9,080 bases of DNA from CAZWEZ01 sp964632795 (GCA_964632795.1 CAZWEZ010000126.1:1-9080); one strand, 5' to 3'. Counted from the first letter of the stretch, positions 1 to 7,443 are shown. Notes: generated from the sequence alone by a model not told the origin. Program-made: numbers and translations.

Positions 1-22
1 ACCCGACGGGACGCAGGCACGA

Positions 23-57
23 TCTCTATGGGTCATTATCAATGACCTTTGGTATCA
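23..57 (-). repeat. 35-bp edge repeat, copy 1 (inverted relative to copy 2)
   Basis: Read on the minus strand, this 35-bp stretch matches 9027-9061 on the plus strand at 30 of 35 positions. The shared core TGATAATGACCCATAGAGA is identical over 19 bases. It begins two bases after the shc stop codon. This copy also contains a hairpin at 31-47 (GGTCATT, 3-nt loop, AATGACC), which could stabilise or end the hopanoid transcript, but no U-tract follows. No other copy was seen inside the window. The likely nature is a dispersed intergenic repeat; its family is not recognised. Confidence 0.7.
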
Positions 58-58
58 C

Positions 59-2014
59 TCACATACCGTGGCTGGGGGTCTTGGTGTTGGCCGCCCGCAG
101 GTTGCGGTAGCGGGCCAACGTCCACAGGGGGAAATAGGCGCTGTAGCCGTGATAGCGCAGGTAGAAGACGCGGGGGAAGCCGACGGCGTTGAAGTATTCT
201 TCCTTCCACTTGCCGTCCTCGCGGGGCGCCGCGAGCAGGTAGTCGATGCCGCGCCTGACGCAGTCGCTGTCGACCTCGCCGACCGCCATCAGGCCGAGCA
301 GGGCCCAGGAGGTCTGCGACGGGGTGCTCGCCTTGACCTCGTCGCGGCGGTGCTGCCAGTAGGTGGCGCAGTCCTCTCCCCAGCCGCCGTCGGGACGCTG
401 GCAGGACTTCATCCACTCCACCGCCTTGCGGATATACGGTGCTCCTATGTCCTCGCCGATGGCGTTCAAGGCGCACAGCACCGACCACGTGCCGTAGACG
501 TAGTTGTTGCCCCAGCGCCCGAACCAGGAGCCGTCGTCCTCCTGCTCGCGTTTCAGGTAGGCCATCCCCCGGTCCACCGCCTGATGGTCGGTCCGGTAGC
601 CCAACTGGGCCAGCATGCTGACGCAGCGCGCGGTGACGTCGGAGGTCGGCGGATCGAGAAGCGCCCCGTGGTCGGCGAAGGGAATGTTCTGCAGGAAATC
701 GTATTCGTTGTCGGCGTCGAAGGCGCCCCAGCCGCCGTTCCTGCTCTGCATGCCGATGATCCATTCGGCGGCGCGCTCGATGGTCTCGCGGTAGGCGCCG
801 CTGTCGGCCCGGTTGAGGGCCATGGCGATGACCGCGGTGTCGTCGACGTCCGGATAATGGTCGTTGCGGTACTGGAAGGCCCAGCCGCCGGGACGGAGGT
901 GGCCGCGGTTGGCCTTCCAGTCGCCCATCACGTCGAGGATCTGGCGCTCGACCAGCCACTGGGAGGCCCGCGACACCACCTCGTGGTCGCCGCCCAGGCC
1001 GGCCTCCATCATGGCGTGGACGGACAGCCCGGTATCCCACACCGGGGACAGGCAGGGCTGGCAGTAACCCGTGTCGCCGTCGATCGCCAGCATCTTGTCG
1101 ATGGCCCGCCGCGCGGTCGCCACGTCGGGGTGGTCGTGGGGGTAGCCCAGCGCGTCGAATACCATCAGGGCGTTGGCCATGGCCGGGAAGATGCCGCCCA
1201 GGCCATCCTCGCCGTTGAGCCGCGCACCAACGAACTCCATCGCCTTGCCGATGGCCTTGCGTTGCAGGAACCCGGGGAACAGGGGCTCGAGCCGGTAGCT
1301 GAGGCGGTCGAGGATCAGCATCACCGCCCCGGGCCAGCGCCCGGTGGGATTGGTCAGGTAATTCCGTTCCTCCTCCGGCGGGGTGACGAACAGCTCCTCG
1401 ATGCCGACCCCGCGGGGGTTGCGCGCCCGGGGCTTGAGGGCGGCGATCACCAGCAGCGGCACCATCACCGTGCGCGACCAGTAGGAGACCTTGTCGATGT
1501 GGAAGGGGAACCACTTGGGGGCCAGCAACGCCTCGACCCGCATCACCGGCAACGCCCGCCACGGCAACTGGCCGAACAGGGCCAGGGTATAGCGGGTGAA
1601 GACGTTGGCGCGGGCCGCCCCGCCGTGGTTGCGGATGGCGTTGCGGGCGAACGCCATGTGGGGGGCGTCGATGTCCTCGCCGGTCAGCTTGAGCGCGTAG
1701 TAGGCCTTGACCGAGACGCTGATGTTGAAGTCGCCGTCGTGGTACAGCGGCCACCCGCCGTGGCTGCCCTGGGTGGCCCGCAGGTAGGCCGCCAGCTTGG
1801 CCTCGAGGGCGTCGTCGATGGTTCCCATATAGTGGTTGAGGAAGATGTATTCGGACGGAATGGTGGCGTCGGCCTCGAGTTCGAAGGCCCAGTGGCCGTC
1901 CTCGACCTGCCGCCTGACCAGGGCCGCCGAGGCATCGGCGATCGCCGCGTCGATAACCTCGAGGCCGGACGATGGCGACGTCCCGTTCACCGTGGCAGTT
2001 ATCTTGTCGCGCAT
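59..2014 (-). CDS. shc: Squalene-hopene cyclase (HpnF)
   Basis: This class II terpene cyclase converts squalene to hopene/hopanol at the inner membrane and is the committing step of hopanoid synthesis. From the chosen ATG the protein has 651 residues, normal for the family. The protonation motif DVDD is at 389-392. QW repeats are visible at 36-42 (QVEDGHW), 82-88, 423-429, 491-497 and 539-545, with a degenerate one near 598-603. The motif SPVWDT around 323-328 and the C-terminal stretch FPRVFYLRYHGY are typical of bacterial Shc. The start is uncertain. The frame opens at a TTG (2071), and ATGs follow at 2035 and 2014. I chose 2014 because AGGGAG lies about 11 nt upstream, while the other two lack a ribosome site. 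It is the last gene of the operon, 64 nt (or 7 nt from the TTG) after hpnE. No key motif is missing. Confidence 0.96.
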   Translation of the reverse strand: MRDKITATVNGTSPSSGLEVIDAAIADASAALVRRQVEDGHWAFELEADATIPSEYIFLNHYMGTIDDALEAKLAAYLRATQGSHGGWPLYHDGDFNISVSVKAYYALKLTGEDIDAPHMAFARNAIRNHGGAARANVFTRYTLALFGQLPWRALPVMRVEALLAPKWFPFHIDKVSYWSRTVMVPLLVIAALKPRARNPRGVGIEELFVTPPEEERNYLTNPTGRWPGAVMLILDRLSYRLEPLFPGFLQRKAIGKAMEFVGARLNGEDGLGGIFPAMANALMVFDALGYPHDHPDVATARRAIDKMLAIDGDTGYCQPCLSPVWDTGLSVHAMMEAGLGGDHEVVSRASQWLVERQILDVMGDWKANRGHLRPGGWAFQYRNDHYPDVDDTAVIAMALNRADSGAYRETIERAAEWIIGMQSRNGGWGAFDADNEYDFLQNIPFADHGALLDPPTSDVTARCVSMLAQLGYRTDHQAVDRGMAYLKREQEDDGSWFGRWGNNYVYGTWSVLCALNAIGEDIGAPYIRKAVEWMKSCQRPDGGWGEDCATYWQHRRDEVKASTPSQTSWALLGLMAVGEVDSDCVRRGIDYLLAAPREDGKWKEEYFNAVGFPRVFYLRYHGYSAYFPLWTLARYRNLRAANTKTPSHGM

Positions 2015-2078
2015 CCTCGTGGGCTCTCCCTCCATTCTGGTTGTTGTTGTGAAAAATCGGCGGTTTGTCAAGTCGGTG

Positions 2079-3317
2079 CTATACCGACCGCGCCGCCTCG
2101 GCGGCCGCGTGGCCCGAGCGCACCGCCCCCTCGAGGGTCGCCGGGAGGCCGGTATCGGTCCAGTCGCCGGCCAGCAACAGGTTGCCCCAGGCGGTCCGGG
2201 TGGCGGGCCGGCGGGCGGTCTCGGCGGGGAGCTGGGCGAAGGTGGCGCGCTTCTCCTTGACGATTCGCCACGCCGGCAGCGGCGCCCCGTTCAGCCCCAG
2301 GGCGCGGGCGACCTCGCGCCACAGCACCGGCGCGATGGCCTCGGCCGGCTCCGCGGCCAGGGCGTCGGCGGCGCTGACCGTCACCGAGGCGACGTCGCGG
2401 CGCACGAACAGCCACTGGCCGACGCCCCCGACCAGGCCCAGGAATGACACCGCGCCCCGGGGCTCGGCGAGGCGGAAATGGCCGTTGACGATGGCCCGGC
2501 TGGCGGCCGGTACGGCCAGCCCGGGAACCAGACCGGCGGCGGCCGCCGGGGGCACCGCCAGGACCACGCTGTCGGCCTCGGCCAGCGGCACGCGTCGGTC
2601 GTCGAATTCCAGCGCCCCCACCCTGTCTCGGTCCAGGTCCAGCGACCGCAGGCGGCGTTTGAAACGCACCCGGTCCCCGAGCAGCGCCAGCGCCGGATCG
2701 ACGAAGGTCCGGCTCAGCCCCTCGGCAGCGATTCGCGGCCGGCAGGCGGCCTCGCCGCGCCCGAAGGTCTCGCCCAGCACGGCCCCGAGGAGGACCGCCG
2801 CGCCCTCCTCGGGCCGGGCGTTGAGGACGGACAGGGCCAGGGGCTCCCAGAACCTCCGGTAGAGGGCGGTCCCGGTGTCCAGGCATTCGGCGACGGTGGC
2901 CCCGGGTCCGGCCCGGGCCAGGCGCAATCCCCGCAGGTAGTCCACGGCCCGGGTTCCCGGAACCCGGCGGGCCGGCGACAGGATCCACCACGCCAGGCGC
3001 CCGGGGTTGGGGCGCACCGTCCACCGCCGGCCGTCGTCGAGGTCGAGGAACGGGAACTCGGCGCGCTCCGGGCCGACCAGGCGATCCGAGGCACCGATCG
3101 CCGCCAGGTAGCCGAGGACCGCGTGGTTGCCGCTGAGCACCAGGTGGTTGCCGTTGTCGATGGTCCGCTCCAGGGCGTCGTCGTGGAACGACCGGCAGCG
3201 CCCGCCGGCGTGCCCGGCGGATTCGTGAACCATGACGTCGCGCCCGGCCCGGAGCAGCGCCACCGCGCACGACAGCCCGGCCAGGCCGGCGCCGACGACG
3301 TGAACGGTGGAGGCCAC
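2079..3317 (-). CDS. hpnE: Hydroxysqualene dehydroxylase HpnE (squalene-associated FAD enzyme)
   Basis: This FAD-dependent amine-oxidase/desaturase-fold enzyme, by family knowledge, reduces hydroxysqualene to squalene, the last step of the HpnCDE route. The protein has 412 residues, near the family norm. The N-terminal dinucleotide fold is clear: GAGLAG at 9-14, Glu32 at the end of the second strand, and GGR at 38-40. The C-terminal FAD segment NLLLAGDWTDTGLPATLEGA is present. The frame stays open far upstream through hpnD, so the start was set by homology at a GTG (3317). That GTG shares its first base with the hpnD stop (TAGTG), which indicates translational coupling. No strong ribosome site is visible. 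The gene is intact and in the usual place between hpnD and shc. Confidence 0.94.
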   Translation of the reverse strand: MASTVHVVGAGLAGLSCAVALLRAGRDVMVHESAGHAGGRCRSFHDDALERTIDNGNHLVLSGNHAVLGYLAAIGASDRLVGPERAEFPFLDLDDGRRWTVRPNPGRLAWWILSPARRVPGTRAVDYLRGLRLARAGPGATVAECLDTGTALYRRFWEPLALSVLNARPEEGAAVLLGAVLGETFGRGEAACRPRIAAEGLSRTFVDPALALLGDRVRFKRRLRSLDLDRDRVGALEFDDRRVPLAEADSVVLAVPPAAAAGLVPGLAVPAASRAIVNGHFRLAEPRGAVSFLGLVGGVGQWLFVRRDVASVTVSAADALAAEPAEAIAPVLWREVARALGLNGAPLPAWRIVKEKRATFAQLPAETARRPATRTAWGNLLLAGDWTDTGLPATLEGAVRSGHAAAEAARSV

Positions 3318-4186
3318 TATACCAACCCGTAGCGGACGGTGAGCCACAGCTTCTCGAAGCCCGACAGCCCGAGCCGCTTGCCCAACCCGGGCCAGCCCCT
3401 GCGCATCAAGCGGTAGAGGATGCGGCGGTAGACCTCCATCATCATCACCGCCGGGCGCATCTGGCGGCGGTCGCAGGCAGCCAGGGCGTCCGCCGCCTCG
3501 GCGAAGCGGCGCCGGGCGACGTCGGCCAGCAGTTCGCATACCTCGACGACCCTCGGATGGACGAGGACGGCGGCCGGGTCGTCGTCGTCGTCGTCGACGC
3601 CGTGGGCGCGCAGCACATCGCCGGGCAGGTAGAGCCGGTCGCGCTCGGCGTCCTCGCTCAGGTCGCGCAGGATGTTGGTCAACTGCAACGCCTGGCCGAG
3701 GGCGAAGGCGACCCTGGCGCCGCGTTCCTCGTCGACCCCGAAGACGCGGTTGGACAACCGGCCGACGGCGCCCGCGACCCGGTCGCAGTACAGCTCCAGC
3801 TCCGCCATGTCGGCGATCCGCACCGACTCCCCGGCGTCCATCTCCATGCCGTCGATCAGCGCCCGGAAGTCCTCCTTGCGCAGGCCATGGCGCGCCACCG
3901 GTCCGGCCAGCGCCCGGGTCACCGGGATGCTGGGCCGGTCGCCGTACAGGCGCTCGATCTCGTCGCGCCACTGGCCGAGAAGGACCCGCTTGCGCCGGGG
4001 GTCTTCGGGGCCGTCGGCGACGTCGTCGACCTCGCGGCAGAAGGCGTAGATGGCGTACATGGCGCGGCGCTTGGGCGCCGGCAGCCGGCGCATGGCCCAG
4101 AAGAACGACGTTCCTGATCGGCGGACCACCGATTCGACGTAATCCAGGTCCGCGAAGCCCGTTTGATTGGTTTGATTCCCCGCCAT
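3317..4186 (-). CDS. hpnD: Presqualene diphosphate synthase HpnD
   Basis: This trans-isoprenyl diphosphate synthase of the squalene/phytoene synthase family condenses two farnesyl diphosphates to presqualene diphosphate. The protein has 289 residues. The first aspartate-rich motif DDVAD is at 54-58, and the second, in QLTNILRDLSEDAERDRLYLP, spans 168-188 with Asp175 and Asp179. DRVAGAVGRLS (135-145) is typical of the family. It is assigned as HpnD rather than HpnC because it keeps the full NILRDLxED...RxYLP signature, lies directly before hpnE, and the neighbour at 5353-6204 fits HpnC better. The start ATG lies 7 nt after the hpnB stop, without a clear ribosome site. An unusual run of six Asp (198-203) sits in the loop after the second motif, encoded by six identical GAC codons. 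Confidence 0.94.
   Translation of the reverse strand: MAGNQTNQTGFADLDYVESVVRRSGTSFFWAMRRLPAPKRRAMYAIYAFCREVDDVADGPEDPRRKRVLLGQWRDEIERLYGDRPSIPVTRALAGPVARHGLRKEDFRALIDGMEMDAGESVRIADMAELELYCDRVAGAVGRLSNRVFGVDEERGARVAFALGQALQLTNILRDLSEDAERDRLYLPGDVLRAHGVDDDDDDPAAVLVHPRVVEVCELLADVARRRFAEAADALAACDRRQMRPAVMMMEVYRRILYRLMRRGWPGLGKRLGLSGFEKLWLTVRYGLV
3578..3595 (-). repeat. (GAC)6 trinucleotide run encoding hexa-aspartate in HpnD
   Basis: Six consecutive GAC codons on the minus strand encode Asp198-203 of HpnD. An uninterrupted triplet run can change length by slippage without breaking the frame. It lies in a loop after the second catalytic aspartate motif, where a length change should be tolerated. 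Confidence 0.85.
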
Positions 4187-4193
4187 CGCCGTT

Positions 4194-5351
4194 CTAGCCA
4201 GAGTATTTACGTCCCTTCCACGCTCCGCCCCTGCCTCGCCAGTGGCAGAATGCCGAATCGATCGTCATCAAGGTAAACAGCACGGCCGCCACCGGCAACA
4301 GCAGGATCCGCCACGGCGCTTGCCGGTAGAGCCGCGAGGTCGGCCGGTAGGCGATCCACATAAGCAACCAAGAGGAGAGTCCAGCCGACACCGCGGCCCC
4401 GTCGCCGGCGACCACCCCGGCGACCACGGCCGCCGGGCCGAGCAGGTAGACCGCGGCCATCCCGATCACCGTGCCCCCCAGCGCCGCCGGCGAGCAGCCG
4501 AGCTGTTCGTAGGCGGTGCGGGCGACCATGTTCCAGATGTCGGCCAGTCGGTCGTAGGCGCGGATGCTGCGGGTCCTCTCGCTCAGGCCGAGCCAGATCG
4601 GGCCGTGGGGCTTGATCAGGGCGGCCAGCGCGCAGTCGTCGATCAGCCGCCCGCGGATCGCCCGGATGCCCCCGGCCCGCTCCAGCGCCGCGCGGCGGAC
4701 CAGCATGCAGCCGCCGGCCGCCGCGGCCGTCGCCCGGTTCGGATCGTTGACACGGGGAAAGGGAAAAAGCTTTTGGAAAAAGAACACGAAAGCCGGGATA
4801 AGAAGGCGCTCCCAGGGGCTCTCGCAGCGCAGCAGCGCCATCAGCGAGACCAAGTCGAGACCGTCCGAGCGGGCCTTGGCGACCAGCCGGAGCAGGTTGC
4901 CGGGGTGGTGCTCGATGTCGGCGTCGGTGAACAGCACGTACTCGGCCTCCGGGGCCGTCCTGTCGGCCTCGCGCAGGCCCTGCTCGACGGCCCACAGCTT
5001 GCCGGTCCACCCCGCCTCGAGGGGGGCCCCCTCGATCACCCTCAAGAACCCGCTCCCGGCATCGGCGCCCCGGGCGGCCTCGGCGGTGCCGTCGGTGCTG
5101 GCGTCGTCGACCACCACCACCGACAAGGCGCCCGGATAGCTCTGGCCGAGCAGCGAGGCGACCGCCGCCCCGACGGTCGCCGCCTCGTCGCGGGCCGGGA
5201 CCACCGCCACCACCCCGGGCCACGAGTCGGGGTCGGGCGGCGCCTCGCCGAGCCGCTGGTCGGCGCGCCAGAAGCCGTTGCGGAACACCAGCAGCCAGGC
5301 CCAGATCGCCACCGCGATCAGACCGCCCGCGGTTTCCGGGCTCAAGACCAC
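4194..5351 (-). CDS. hpnB: Hopene-associated glycosyltransferase HpnB (GT2)
   Basis: This is a membrane-bound family 2 glycosyltransferase of the type found in hopanoid operons. Its sugar donor and acceptor are not established, and modification of the hopanoid head group is only inferred. The protein has 385 residues from a GTG one nucleotide after the hpnC stop (TGAGGTG). The N-terminal membrane segment is about 8-24. The GT-A domain has VVPARDE at 50-56, VVDDASTDGT at 80-89, GWTGKLWA at 114-121 and the metal-binding DAD at 143-145. IDDCALA (237-243) corresponds to the acid motif of GT2 enzymes. Three hydrophobic segments follow at about 289-315, 316-335 and 347-365, and the tail ends in WKGRKYSG. 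The frame is open for 61 codons further upstream inside hpnC, but those residues look non-coding (rich in Cys, Pro and Arg). A TTG two codons downstream is an alternative start. Confidence 0.9.
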   Translation of the reverse strand: MVLSPETAGGLIAVAIWAWLLVFRNGFWRADQRLGEAPPDPDSWPGVVAVVPARDEAATVGAAVASLLGQSYPGALSVVVVDDASTDGTAEAARGADAGSGFLRVIEGAPLEAGWTGKLWAVEQGLREADRTAPEAEYVLFTDADIEHHPGNLLRLVAKARSDGLDLVSLMALLRCESPWERLLIPAFVFFFQKLFPFPRVNDPNRATAAAAGGCMLVRRAALERAGGIRAIRGRLIDDCALAALIKPHGPIWLGLSERTRSIRAYDRLADIWNMVARTAYEQLGCSPAALGGTVIGMAAVYLLGPAAVVAGVVAGDGAAVSAGLSSWLLMWIAYRPTSRLYRQAPWRILLLPVAAVLFTLMTIDSAFCHWRGRGGAWKGRKYSG

Positions 5352-5352
5352 C

Positions 5353-6204
5353 TCACGCCACCGCCGACAGCGCCCCGCGCAGGCAGCACCACAGGTAGGC
5401 GGCCTTGGACAGCTCGACCCGGCGGGCCAGGGGGTCGCGCTCCCCCAACAGGGCGCACAGGCGCTCGGCGATGCGGACGATGGCCGCCGATTCCATGGCC
5501 AGCCGGCGCGAGCGCAGGCCGCCCGGCAGGGCACGGGCCTCCCCCAGCAGGCCCTCGACGCCCCCCAGGGTGCGGTCGATGACCCGGCGCAGGGCCGCGG
5601 TGGCGGCGGTCGCGCCGAGGTCCTCGACGGCGGCCCCCTCCCCGGCCATCCAGTCCCCGGGCAGGTAGACCCGGTCGAGGAGCCGGTAGTCGTCCCCGCA
5701 GTCCTGGAGGTGGTTGATGATCTGCAGGGCGATGCACAGGGCGTCCGAGGGGCCGTAGCCGTCGCGCCCGCCGCCGTGGAGGTCGAGCATGTAGCGCCCC
5801 ACCGAGGCCGCCGACAGCCGGCAATAGGCGACCAAGTCGTCCCAGTCCCGGTAGCGGAGCTTGACCGCGTCCTGCTTGAAGGCGGCCAGCAGGGCCACGC
5901 AGTGGTCGGGGGGAACCCCGGTCTCGGCCAGGCTTCGGCACATGAGGTGGGCCTTGGCGAAGGCCGCCTCGTCCGCCGCCCGGCCGAACAAAGCGTCCTC
6001 GAAGCCGTCCAGCCGCGCCACCTTGTCCTCGGGCGTCAGCTCCGGGTTGTCGGCGATGTCGTCGGCGGCGCGGGCAAAGGCGTAGAATACGGCGACATGG
6101 GGGCGCAGCCCGGCGGGCAGCAGCCAGGAGCCGACGGGGAAGTTCTCGTAGGCCGTATCCTTGCCCGAGAGGGTTTCGATGGAAGGCTGCGGGTCATCGG
6201 CCAT
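5353..6204 (-). CDS. hpnC: Hydroxysqualene synthase HpnC
   Basis: This squalene/phytoene synthase family enzyme, by family knowledge, converts presqualene diphosphate to hydroxysqualene, between HpnD and HpnE. The protein has 283 residues. The N-terminal motif ENFPVGSWLLP (20-30) is characteristic of HpnC. The first aspartate motif is in FARAADDIAD (Asp48, Asp49, Asp52). The second is QIINHLQDCGDDY at 161-173, with Asp168 and Asp172. VYLPGDWM follows. The NHLQD form, rather than NILRD, separates it from HpnD. The ATG at 6204 lies 24 nt after the MlaC-like gene; the preceding bases are pyrimidine-rich, so there is no ribosome site, and translation may depend on the upstream gene. Here hpnC precedes hpnB; in several characterised clusters hpnB comes first. 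Confidence 0.94.
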   Translation of the reverse strand: MADDPQPSIETLSGKDTAYENFPVGSWLLPAGLRPHVAVFYAFARAADDIADNPELTPEDKVARLDGFEDALFGRAADEAAFAKAHLMCRSLAETGVPPDHCVALLAAFKQDAVKLRYRDWDDLVAYCRLSAASVGRYMLDLHGGGRDGYGPSDALCIALQIINHLQDCGDDYRLLDRVYLPGDWMAGEGAAVEDLGATAATAALRRVIDRTLGGVEGLLGEARALPGGLRSRRLAMESAAIVRIAERLCALLGERDPLARRVELSKAAYLWCCLRGALSAVA

Positions 6205-6228
6205 GGGGGAGACCGCAAGGGCCGGCGC

Positions 6229-6867
6229 TCAGGTGTCGGCCTTCGCCCTCTTGCGCAGTTCGGCAAGCAGGCCATCGACCTTGCCGCCGTTCCTGCGGAT
6301 GACGGAGGCGAACTCGGAGCGCTGGGTCTGGCCCATGCTGATGCCCTCGACCATGATGTCGATGATCTTGAATTTCCCGCTCCGCGCCCGCACCCGCCAG
6401 TCGACGCGCACCGAATCGCCGACGTCGGGGCGCTCGATCAGCGAATAGACGATGATGTCCTTGCCCTTCTTGGCCAGGGTCCTGGTCACCGAAAGGGGGT
6501 TCCTGCCGGCGTATTCGGTGAAGCGGTCGACGTAGGTGGCGACGATCAGGTCCTCGAACAGCGTCAGGTATTCGTCCTGTTCGTCCTTGGTCGCCTTCTT
6601 CCAGTAGCGCCCCAGCACCCAGCGGCCGATGGTCTTGACGTCGAAATACTGGCGCAGGATGGCGCGGAAACGGGTGACCCGCTCCTGCCGCGACACGGTC
6701 TCTTCGGTCAGCGATTCGATCGCCCGTTCGGCCAGGGATTCGATGAACTTCCGGGCGCCGTCGCCGAATTCGTCGGCCCGGCCCTGATTCGCCCCCCCCC
6801 AAACCGTCAACGCCAGAACCACACAGCCCGCCAGAATTCCTCTTCTCGTCAACATCTTACGTCCCAT
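6229..6867 (-). CDS. hpnM: MlaC/Ttg2D-family periplasmic phospholipid-binding protein, HpnM-like
   Basis: The protein has 212 residues and belongs to the MlaC/toluene-tolerance family, periplasmic carriers of phospholipids between the membranes. The family core is clear: FDVKTIGRWVLGRYWKKAT (75-93), LFEDLIVATYVDRF (103-116) and the C-terminal VDWRVR...KFKIIDIMVEGISM (155-178). The N-terminus is a signal peptide: a basic TRR at 7-9, a hydrophobic stretch at 11-23, and a likely cut near GRA/DE (31/32). TRRGILAG also resembles a Tat motif. LAGC (12-15) looks like a lipobox but precedes most of the hydrophobic core, so I do not call it a lipoprotein. A second ATG (6855) has GGGA six bases upstream and may be the true start. 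It is first in the hopanoid operon, hence the HpnM name; generic MlaC is the alternative. No hpnN or Mla partner is in the window. Confidence 0.85.
   Translation of the reverse strand: MGRKMLTRRGILAGCVVLALTVWGGANQGRADEFGDGARKFIESLAERAIESLTEETVSRQERVTRFRAILRQYFDVKTIGRWVLGRYWKKATKDEQDEYLTLFEDLIVATYVDRFTEYAGRNPLSVTRTLAKKGKDIIVYSLIERPDVGDSVRVDWRVRARSGKFKIIDIMVEGISMGQTQRSEFASVIRRNGGKVDGLLAELRKRAKADT
6792..6800 (-). repeat. Nine-base G tract inside the HpnM-like signal peptide
   Basis: Nine consecutive G on the coding strand cover the codons for Trp-Gly-Gly-Ala (23-26) just after the hydrophobic part of the signal peptide. The frame is intact at nine. Loss or gain of one base would cut the protein to a short peptide, so this is a candidate slippage site as well as a place prone to sequencing error. 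Confidence 0.75.
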
Positions 6868-7056
6868 CCGTTGTGTTCCGCCCTCGCGGGCCGCCGCCGA
6901 CGCCCCCTATATACCTTAACCGGATTAATAACAGGTTGCCGATGACGGCTCAGAAATCAAGGGGAGACTTGCCCGCCGCCATCCCAGGGGGTTGTAAGGC
7001 GCGGCGGCGATCCCCACTCTTTGAGGGGTCAGCCAACCAACCGCTGGAGTCGATCG
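6868..7056. promoter_or_regulatory. Divergent intergenic region between the hopanoid operon and cytochrome c
   Basis: These 189 bp separate two divergent genes and should hold both promoters. The only AT-rich stretch is near 6908-6932. It contains TATATA (6908-6913), which on the minus strand would sit about 40 nt upstream of the HpnM-like start and could be a -10 box. No convincing -35 box is found at the right distance for either direction. A weak inverted pair, CCCC...GGGG, lies near 7012-7028. No riboswitch or named operator is recognised. Confidence 0.4.
7046..7049 (+). promoter_or_regulatory. Ribosome binding site deciding the cytochrome c start
   Basis: GGAG ends 7 nt before the ATG at 7057. 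An in-frame TTG at 7021 lies further upstream, but only the ATG gives a proper signal peptide directly at the N-terminus, so this site fixes the start. Confidence 0.65.
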
Positions 7057-7434
7057 ATGAGGAAAGGAATGATTGGCGCCCTGGGCATGGCCTTGATGCT
7101 GGCCCTGGCCGGCGGCCCGGCGCTCGCCGAGGGCGACGCCAAGGCCGGCGAGAAGTTGTTCAGCAAGAAGTGCAAGATGTGTCACGCCGTCAAGGCCGGC
7201 AAACACCGGATCGGCCCCAGCCTGTTCGGCGTCGTCGGCCGCAAGGCCGGATCGACGGACTTCAAGAAATACAAGGCGCTCAAGGATTCCGACATCGTGT
7301 GGGACGAGGCGAACCTCCACGGGTGGCTGGAGAACCCCAAGAAGTTCGCCGGCAAGAGCACCAAGATGCCGACCAAGCTCAAGAAGAAGCAGGACCGCGA
7401 CAACATCATCGAATACCTGGAAACCCTCGATTAG
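7057..7434 (+). CDS. Secreted class I cytochrome c (c2/c550-like)
   Basis: This is a periplasmic monohaem electron carrier. The 125-residue precursor has a Sec signal peptide (basic MRKG, hydrophobic 5-19, ALA cut after residue 24), leaving about 101 mature residues. The covalent haem site CKMCH is at 39-43. GPSLFGVVGRKAGS (53-66) is the conserved segment after the haem site. The probable axial Met is Met104 in STKMP, and a C-terminal helix NIIEYLETL closes the fold. The protein is rich in Lys, especially at 100-111, which would suit docking to an acidic redox partner. Its electron donor and acceptor cannot be told from the sequence. It is monocistronic, divergent from the hopanoid operon and convergent with the solute-binding protein gene. 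No functional link to hopanoids is evident. Confidence 0.93.
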   Translation: MRKGMIGALGMALMLALAGGPALAEGDAKAGEKLFSKKCKMCHAVKAGKHRIGPSLFGVVGRKAGSTDFKKYKALKDSDIVWDEANLHGWLENPKKFAGKSTKMPTKLKKKQDRDNIIEYLETLD

Positions 7435-7443
7435 AGCATTTCA

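Noticed and set aside
68..2260. Very long open frame on the plus strand opposite shc (about 730 codons)
   Set aside because: It is the antisense shadow of a high-GC gene: its composition (Gly, Val, Arg, Pro, Gln rich) shows no domain, while the opposite strand encodes an unmistakable cyclase.
3318..3971. Upstream extension of the hpnE frame through hpnD
   Set aside because: The extra residues are Arg/Gly/Pro-rich and overlap all of the hpnD coding end. The FAD-binding fold starts right after the GTG at 3317, so the extension is just an absence of stops.
6820..6832. Lipobox (LAGC) in the HpnM-like protein
   Set aside because: The Cys at residue 15 comes before most of the hydrophobic core, whereas a lipobox should end it. 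A signal peptidase I site near residue 31 fits better.
6908..6936. A full sigma-70 promoter for the hopanoid operon
   Set aside because: TATATA is a fair -10 candidate, but the hexamers 16-18 bp upstream (such as ACCTGT) do not resemble a -35 box.
7012..7028. Small hairpin CCCC...GGGG upstream of the cytochrome c gene
   Set aside because: Only four paired bases with a nine-base loop; expected by chance in GC-rich DNA.
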